From: Parafilimonas sp.
GTDB taxonomy: Bacteria; Bacteroidota; Bacteroidia; Chitinophagales; Chitinophagaceae
Assembly (NCBI GenBank): GCA_023251275.1
Contig: JAHEZC010000026.1
Location: forward strand, 1 to 11,591
Direction of reading: 5' to 3'
DNA length: 11,591 nucleotides
In this document: positions 7,178-11,591 of the stretch, piece after piece
Numbering within the stretch: position 1 is the stretch's first letter
Layout of the letters: each line of letters begins with the position of its first letter
The notes under the pieces: model-generated
Seen by the model: only the letters and a program-made list of their open reading frames with translations
Database searches by the model: none
Told to the model about the DNA's origin: nothing
Made by a program: the position numbers and the translations under genes

Positions 7178-7357
7178 CGTTTAAAGTTTAATGTTCAATG
7201 TTTTGTTCACGAGTTCAAGGTTTAAGGTTTAAGGTTCAAAGGTCTGTTCACGAGTTCGGAAGTTCGCGGTTCAAAGTTTAAGGTTTAAAGTTCATGGTTC
7301 ACGAGTTCACCGTTTACCGTTCACGAGTTCATGGTTCACAGTTATTTCCAAGTTCCC
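7172..7357. repeat. Degenerate GTTYANN heptamer array with GTTCACGA octamers
   Basis: The plus strand can be cut almost without remainder into units beginning GTTC or GTTT: about 24 units, mostly 7 bases (GTTTAAA, GTTTAAG, GTTCAAG, GTTCATG, GTTTACC), with four identical octamers GTTCACGA that begin GTTCACGAGTTC at 7205, 7246, 7297 and 7319, and truncated units at 7200 and 7242. Two less regular units (7341-7357) close it near the rbfA end. It fills the rbfA-permease spacer and runs six bases into the permease coding sequence. I recall comparable GTTCA/GTTTA runs in intergenic DNA of Bacteroidota, without being able to confirm it. It encodes nothing obvious. Confidence 0.85.
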
Positions 7358-7380
7358 TAAATCAGTAAATCAGAAATCCC
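7358..7380. repeat. Short TAAATCAG/AAATCCC repeat next to the heptamer array
   Basis: Two perfect tandem octamers TAAATCAG (7358-7365, 7366-7373) are followed by AAATCCC (7374-7380), ending four bases before the rbfA stop codon. The unit differs from the GTTYANN family and looks like a separate short-repeat type placed back to back with it. Confidence 0.6.
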
Positions 7381-7384
7381 AATA

Positions 7385-7771
7385 TTACAGATCATTATCT
7401 TGCTCCTTGTTCCTTCCCTGATCTTCCTGTATTTGCTTAAAAATCTCCTCCATTTTAAACACATGATCCAATGTGTCGTCGAGATAAAACTTCAAAACGG
7501 GAATGCGTCGTAACTGGTGCTTTATTCTTTCTGCAAGTTCACGTTTTATTTCCCATGCCCTGTCCTGAATTTTTTTCATTACAGCATCATTATCATTCAT
7601 TTTAAATAAACTCAGGTATATTCTCGCTTCTAACAGGTCCGGAGTTACTTTTATGGACGATATGGAAACCATGCCGCCATTAAGCATATTTAATCCCAGT
7701 CTTCTGAAAATATCGTTAAGTTCTTCCTGCAGCAAACCCGCTATCTGTCTTTGTCGTTTTCCTTCTTCCAT
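7385..7771 (-). CDS. rbfA: 30S ribosome-binding factor RbfA
   Basis: A 128-residue protein with the single KH-like RbfA fold: basic N-terminus MEEGKRQRQIAGLLQEELNDIFRR, the strand segment SISSIKVTPDLLEARIYLSLF (36-56), the helix DRAWEIKRELAERIKHQLRRIPVL (70-93), and the conserved KFYLDDTLDHVFKMEEIF (94-111). The length is typical and the acidic, polar tail (EDQGRNKEQDNDL) is poorly structured, as in many homologues. RbfA binds the 30S subunit late in assembly and aids 16S rRNA 5'-end maturation, also being needed for cold growth. The ATG start at 7771 matches the family N-terminus. The gene is divergent from the ABC exporter with 86 bp between starts; TATTTTTA on the minus strand at 7799-7792 is a weak candidate for its own -7 box. 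The downstream co-directional gene is the LolC/E-like permease. Confidence 0.95.
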   Translation of the reverse strand: MEEGKRQRQIAGLLQEELNDIFRRLGLNMLNGGMVSISSIKVTPDLLEARIYLSLFKMNDNDAVMKKIQDRAWEIKRELAERIKHQLRRIPVLKFYLDDTLDHVFKMEEIFKQIQEDQGRNKEQDNDL

Positions 7772-7784
7772 AATCTTACCTTTG
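7750..7784 (+). promoter_or_regulatory. Bacteroidota-type promoter for the MsbA-like exporter
   Basis: TACCTTTG (7777-7784) is an exact TAnnTTTG -7 box and TTTG (7750-7753) a candidate -33 box. The 23-base spacing is slightly longer than the usual 19-21. It points towards the exporter start at 7858, giving a leader of roughly 65 bases. The -33 element lies inside the first codons of rbfA, so the two divergent genes share promoter DNA. Confidence 0.45.
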
Positions 7785-7857
7785 TGCGCTGTAAAAATAG
7801 CATGAATAGTTCAGCAGCACGTAATTTTCCGGCGCAGAACATTTCGATTTAACAATC

Positions 7858-9687
7858 ATGAAGAAATATGCAAGGATATTCAGGTACTTCGGTGCATTGA
7901 AAGGAAATATTGTACTTTATGTTGTTTTTACTATACTTTCTGTTGTCTTTTCTATCGTTTCTCTCGGCATGCTTGCCCCCTTTCTTGATCTTTTATTCAA
8001 CCCGGATAAAAAAGTACACCAACTTCCATCAGGCGGATTGAATTCGGCCAATATGCTGCAAACTGCAAATTATTACCTTACCAAAATGATTGATGCACAC
8101 AGTGCTGTATATGCATTAGGTGCGATTTGTATCTTTATTATAGTTGCGATCTTTTTAAAAAATTTATTTCTTTACCTGAGTTATTATGTGCTCTCGCCAA
8201 TGAGAAATATCGTAATGACAAGATTGAGAAATGAACTGTACGATAAAATTCTGCAATTGCCCATCGGTTATTTTACAGAACAGCGTAAGGGCGATATTAT
8301 CAGCCGTATGACCAATGATATTAACGAACTTGAAACCAGTGTGATCGGCACTTTGGAAGGATTGATAAAAGATCCCATCAATATTTTATTTATCCTTGGA
8401 AGTCTTGTTTTTCTAAGCCCCCAGTTGTCTTTATTCTTATTGATATTTCTTCCGTTAACAGGATTTATTATTGGGCGTGTAAGCAGGAGTCTGAAGAAAC
8501 AAAGCAATGTAGCCGCCATAAAATATGGTGAAGCGCTTTCTATTCTCGATGAAACCCTCAGTGGTCTCCGGGTGATAAAAGCTTTTAATGCAGAACTGAT
8601 GATGCGGCTGCGGTTTGTAAAAATAAATAATGATCTCTTCCGCGTAAGAAACAAGATAAATTATAAAAGAGACCTCGCTTCCCCGATGTCTGAATTTTTA
8701 GGTGTGCTGGTATTGTGCGCCATTCTTTGGTTTGGCGGAAGACTGGTATTGGGTGGTGATCATTTCAACCTGACTCCAAGTGGTTTTATCGCATATATCG
8801 CATTGTTTTCCCAGATCATCAATCCTGCCAAATCATTATCCACAGCGTTTTATAATATGCAGAAAGGTACCGCGGCGATGAACAGGATTGAAGAAGTGCT
8901 TAAGGCGAATATTATTGTCGAAGATAAAATCGGCGGGATGAATATGGACGGGTTTAAAGAAAGCATTGAGTTTGTGAATGTTGATTTTGCTTATGGTGAA
9001 AAAGATACAGCGCCTTTGAAAAATATTAACCTGCGAATAGAAAAAGGGAAGACAATCGCCATTGTAGGAAGCAGCGGTGCAGGTAAATCCACTTTGGCTG
9101 ATCTTGTACCAAGATTTCACGATGTCAACAATGGCTGTGTATTGGTTGATGGCATCAATATAAAAGAATATTCTTTGAAAAGTTTAAGGAGCCAGATTGG
9201 TATTGTAACACAGGAACCCATATTATTTAATGATACCGTTTACAATAATATTGCTCTTGGAAAATCAGATGCTTCAGGGGAAGATATTGAACATGCCGCC
9301 AAAGTAGCGAATGCTTATAATTTTATTCGGCAGAAAGAAAATGGATTGGAAACCAATATCGGTGACCGCGGAAGTAAATTAAGCGGGGGAGAAAAGCAAC
9401 GGCTAACCATTGCGAGGGCAGTGCTGAAAAATCCGCCGATATTGATCCTGGATGAAGCCACTTCTTCCCTTGATACGGAAAGTGAGCGTCTTGTTCAGGA
9501 TGCCATTACCAATATGATGCAGAACCGTACAAGTATTGTTATAGCGCATCGTCTTTCCACCATACGTCATGCCGATGAAATTATCGTGCTGCAGAAAGGT
9601 GAAATTGCCGAACGCGGCAGTCATGAAACTTTAATTGCAAAAGGCGGCATTTATAAGCGTCTCGTGGATATGCAGGAAGTGAGATAA
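7858..9687 (+). CDS. MsbA-like ABC exporter (fused transmembrane and ATPase domains)
   Basis: A 609-residue half-transporter. The N-terminal type IV ABC exporter domain has six predicted TMs (about 18-42, 84-110, 172-190, 192-208, 280-298, 308-325), with the coupling-helix feature LPIGYFTEQRKGDIISRMTNDI (134-155). The ATPase domain has an A-loop Y379, Walker A GSSGAGKST (404-412), Q-loop Q452, signature LSGGEKQR (508-515), Walker B ILILDEATSSLD (528-539) with catalytic E533, and H-loop H564 in IAHRLST. All catalytic residues are intact, so it should act as an active homodimeric exporter in the inner membrane. In Bacteroidota such proteins are often annotated as MsbA/lipid A flippases, but sequence alone cannot separate lipid from multidrug export. 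The ATG at 7858 follows an A-rich spacer. It stands alone on the plus strand, divergent from rbfA and convergent with the response regulator. Confidence 0.93.
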   Translation: MKKYARIFRYFGALKGNIVLYVVFTILSVVFSIVSLGMLAPFLDLLFNPDKKVHQLPSGGLNSANMLQTANYYLTKMIDAHSAVYALGAICIFIIVAIFLKNLFLYLSYYVLSPMRNIVMTRLRNELYDKILQLPIGYFTEQRKGDIISRMTNDINELETSVIGTLEGLIKDPINILFILGSLVFLSPQLSLFLLIFLPLTGFIIGRVSRSLKKQSNVAAIKYGEALSILDETLSGLRVIKAFNAELMMRLRFVKINNDLFRVRNKINYKRDLASPMSEFLGVLVLCAILWFGGRLVLGGDHFNLTPSGFIAYIALFSQIINPAKSLSTAFYNMQKGTAAMNRIEEVLKANIIVEDKIGGMNMDGFKESIEFVNVDFAYGEKDTAPLKNINLRIEKGKTIAIVGSSGAGKSTLADLVPRFHDVNNGCVLVDGINIKEYSLKSLRSQIGIVTQEPILFNDTVYNNIALGKSDASGEDIEHAAKVANAYNFIRQKENGLETNIGDRGSKLSGGEKQRLTIARAVLKNPPILILDEATSSLDTESERLVQDAITNMMQNRTSIVIAHRLSTIRHADEIIVLQKGEIAERGSHETLIAKGGIYKRLVDMQEVR

Positions 9688-9748
9688 GGCAGCAAAATGC
9701 TGAGCATACAACGACGGATCGGAATTATGAAATGTAAAAAATCACTAT

Positions 9749-10489
9749 TTACAACCATCCATATTTTTCCACCAGCCTGTCTTTCTGATTGCGTGCGATG
9801 GGTAAATGATCGCCGCTATCCATCGTAAGGATTCCCTCGTTGCGGTTAAATTGTTTTACATGATTAAGGTTGATGATATATTGACGATGCACACGCAGAA
9901 AATGGCTCTCTTCCAGCACATCCTGCACATCCTTGAGTGTTTTGGAGACAGTAAAAATTCTTTTGTCAGTCAATACCAGTTTTGAATAATTATTACTGGC
10001 TTCAACAAAAACAATTTCATCAAGATCAATAAATGAAACACCGTTTTGTCCTGGTATGGCGATCTTATTGGGTATTTCCCCGCGCAGTTGTCTTTGCAGC
10101 AGGCTTAGTTGCGCTGCGGTTGGCCTGGTAAGTTTTTCTGCTTTACTTACGGCTTCTATGAGTTCGTTGGTGTCAATGGGCTTTACGAGGTAATCCAAAG
10201 CATTAAAACGAAATGCTTTTAGTGCATACTGGTTGTATGCAGTAATAAATATTACACTGAAATTGAGATGCAGGATTTTTTCCAGTAGTTCAAAGCCATT
10301 CATCACCGGCATTTCAATATCGAGAAATAACAAATCCGGTTGCAGCTTTTCAATATTTTCCAAAGCCTTTACAGAACTGGTGTATGTTCCCACAATTTCT
10401 GCCTGCGGACAATTTTGTGTAAGCTGCAGTTGCAGCAACTGTATGCTGTCCGGTTCATCGTCAACGATTATGGTTTTTAATGGATTCAT
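9749..10489 (-). CDS. LytTR-family response regulator (REC + LytTR DNA-binding)
   Basis: A 246-residue regulator. The receiver domain (1-about 120) has the acidic pair D10/D11 (IIVDDEPD), phosphoacceptor D57 in LLFLDIEMP, the switch threonine in FITAYN (T83), and K103 in DYLVKPID, so phosphorylation should be functional. The C-terminal LytTR domain (about 141-242) shows KIAIPGQNGVSFIDLDEIVFVEASNNYSKL and HFLRVHRQYIINLNHVKQF, the usual DNA-contacting beta-strand pattern of AlgR/LytR proteins. Its ATG overlaps the kinase stop by one base (TAATG), a strong sign of translational coupling, so the upstream kinase is its cognate partner. Target genes cannot be named; no repeated LytTR binding site is obvious nearby. 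It converges with the exporter across 61 bp that holds only a 5-bp CAGCA/TGCTG stem without a T-tract. Confidence 0.95.
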   Translation of the reverse strand: MNPLKTIIVDDEPDSIQLLQLQLTQNCPQAEIVGTYTSSVKALENIEKLQPDLLFLDIEMPVMNGFELLEKILHLNFSVIFITAYNQYALKAFRFNALDYLVKPIDTNELIEAVSKAEKLTRPTAAQLSLLQRQLRGEIPNKIAIPGQNGVSFIDLDEIVFVEASNNYSKLVLTDKRIFTVSKTLKDVQDVLEESHFLRVHRQYIINLNHVKQFNRNEGILTMDSGDHLPIARNQKDRLVEKYGWL

Positions 10490-11591
10490 TATACCGGTAT
10501 TTGAATAGTAACTTTTGTGCCTTCGGGCTCTCCGTTATCATTGAGAAGATCATACACTCTGACATCAGCACCAGCTTTGTATATCTGGTTGATCAGTGCA
10601 ATGCGTTCCGAGGTAACTTTCATGCCGTAGGATTTATGCCTTGTCGCGGTCTTGCTTCTTAGCTCTTCTGATCTTGCCCTGCCGATGCCATTGTCCGTGA
10701 TATTTATTTCAAGCAGTGACTGATTTTTAACCATGGCAACATCCACATCAATTCTGCCGCCTTTTTCTTTATGCATCAGTCCATGCCAGATCGCATTTTC
10801 CACGTAAGGCTGCAAGAGCAGCGGAGGTATTTCGATATAGTCTGTTTCTACATCATTAGCGAGTTCAATTTGGTATTGAAGTTTTTCTTTAAAGCGCATG
10901 GCTTCCATTTCTATGTAAAGACGCAAAGCATGGAGCTCTGATCCAAGAGATATCCTGTCATTGCGTGAATTTTCCATGACCAGTCTTATGAGCTTTGAGA
11001 ATTTGGTAAGGTATTCCGAAGCGGCATGTGTATCGTTTTGCGTCGTGTAAAGTTTTATTGAGTTAAGACAGTTGAAAATAAAATGTGGGTTCATTTGAGA
11101 ACGCAATGCAGTAAGTGAAACATCTGCAAGGCTTTTTTGAAACTCTGCTTCTTTCTTTTCCTGTTCTGCTTTTTCCTTTGCAAGTTCTGCTTTAAGATTC
11201 CCCTGCTTTAAACGGTTCCGGTAAATAAAATAAGATGATACCAACCCTAAGAGTACTAAGACAGCAATACTGTAAAACCATAGCCGCTGCAATTTAAATC
11301 TATCGAGTGTCTTTTCCTGCGAAAGTGTTTTCACCTCTGCATCCCTGAGTTGTTTTTCTTTTGCGGCAATAGTGAGTTGTTTTGCAGCCTGCTGTTTTTC
11401 GAGTTCTGCATTTTGCAGGTCTGCCTGTGTTTTGAGATAGGCTAATCTTTGCAAATCTTTTTCCTTGTTGCTTAAAATGAGTTCATTTTTTCTGAGTTCT
11501 AACTCCTGCTGCTGTTGCTTTGCAACCAATACCTGTTGTTTCAGTTTTTCATCGGTTACCTGTTGCTGCAGTTTTAGAGAGTCTTCTTTTT
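10489..11591 (-). CDS. LytS/YehU-type sensor histidine kinase (N-terminus outside the window)
   Basis: The frame is open to the window edge, so the start is missing; the TTG at 11529 is internal. Counting from that codon, residues 1-80 form a Gln/Glu/Lys-rich coiled coil (KQQQQELELRKNELIL and AELEKQQAAKQL) that continues upstream, followed by one TM (83-103), a second short charged coil (107-135), and the His_kinase (PF06580) domain with phosphoacceptor H149 in RSQMNPHFIFNCLNSIKLY. The ATPase part has N-box LLLQPYVENAIWHGL (237-251), D-box INITDNGIGRARSE (275-288), and G-box-like HKSYGMKVTSERIALIN (298-314), all intact. Coils of this type before a TM often follow periplasmic TPR repeats in Bacteroidota kinases; the TPR part would lie outside this window and is inference. 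It precedes and overlaps the response-regulator gene by one base, forming one two-component operon. Confidence 0.93.
   Translation of the reverse strand, partial: KEDSLKLQQQVTDEKLKQQVLVAKQQQQELELRKNELILSNKEKDLQRLAYLKTQADLQNAELEKQQAAKQLTIAAKEKQLRDAEVKTLSQEKTLDRFKLQRLWFYSIAVLVLLGLVSSYFIYRNRLKQGNLKAELAKEKAEQEKKEAEFQKSLADVSLTALRSQMNPHFIFNCLNSIKLYTTQNDTHAASEYLTKFSKLIRLVMENSRNDRISLGSELHALRLYIEMEAMRFKEKLQYQIELANDVETDYIEIPPLLLQPYVENAIWHGLMHKEKGGRIDVDVAMVKNQSLLEINITDNGIGRARSEELRSKTATRHKSYGMKVTSERIALINQIYKAGADVRVYDLLNDNGEPEGTKVTIQIPV

Noticed and set aside
7172..7357. Heptamer array as a CRISPR array
   Set aside because: Units are 7-8 bp and directly abutting, with no 25-40 bp repeats, no unique spacers and no cas genes.
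8268..8654. 128-codon minus-strand frame inside the exporter gene
   Set aside because: It is antisense to the transmembrane domain of a complete ABC exporter; hydrophobic coding sequence often yields such frames.
9688..9748. CAGCA-AAA-TGCTG hairpin after the exporter as a terminator
   Set aside because: The stem is only 5 bp and no T-run follows; it is too weak to call.

Overview
The window looks like ordinary chromosome of a Bacteroidota bacterium, most likely a Chitinophagaceae-type member. The basis is the mix of protein families (YifB/ComM, PD40 propeller protein, LytS/LytTR pair, RbfA next to a LolC/E-type permease), the A-rich spacers in place of clear Shine-Dalgarno sites, several matches to the Bacteroidota -7 promoter box TAnnTTTG, and an intergenic GTTCA/GTTTA heptamer array. 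Assignment below phylum is inference. No rRNA, tRNA, CRISPR, insertion sequence or phage gene is visible.

Layout. Positions 1-1214 (+) hold the 3' part of a YifB/ComM-like AAA+ ATPase. It is followed by a secreted metal-dependent amidohydrolase (1273-2184, +), a gene-poor stretch of about 260 bp, and a small unrecognised protein (2445-2822, +). A secreted PD40 beta-propeller protein (2859-3833, -) is transcribed away from a PhyH-family Fe(II)/2-oxoglutarate dioxygenase (4041-4922, +). Their 207-bp divergent spacer carries two copies of a TAATnTCACGTA box that also form an interrupted inverted repeat. A tandem universal stress protein (4985-5770, -) follows, then a LolC/E-like ABC permease (5960-7177, -) and rbfA (7385-7771, -). 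The rbfA-permease spacer is almost completely filled by a degenerate GTTYANN array, and the permease's apparent TTG start codon lies inside the last repeat unit. Divergent from rbfA is an MsbA-like ABC exporter (7858-9687, +). The right end is a two-component pair on the minus strand: a LytTR response regulator (9749-10489) and a LytS/YehU-type histidine kinase (10489 to beyond the window edge), overlapping by one base.

How the genes relate. Three links are supported by arrangement: kinase and regulator form one translationally coupled module; rbfA and the permease are co-directional and could share a transcript through the repeat; and the PD40 and PhyH genes could be co-regulated from their shared divergent region. 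The rest looks like independent housekeeping or accessory genes. I found no convincing novel multi-gene system. The best leads are the repeat array that supplies a start codon, and the paired putative operator sites at 3930-4000.
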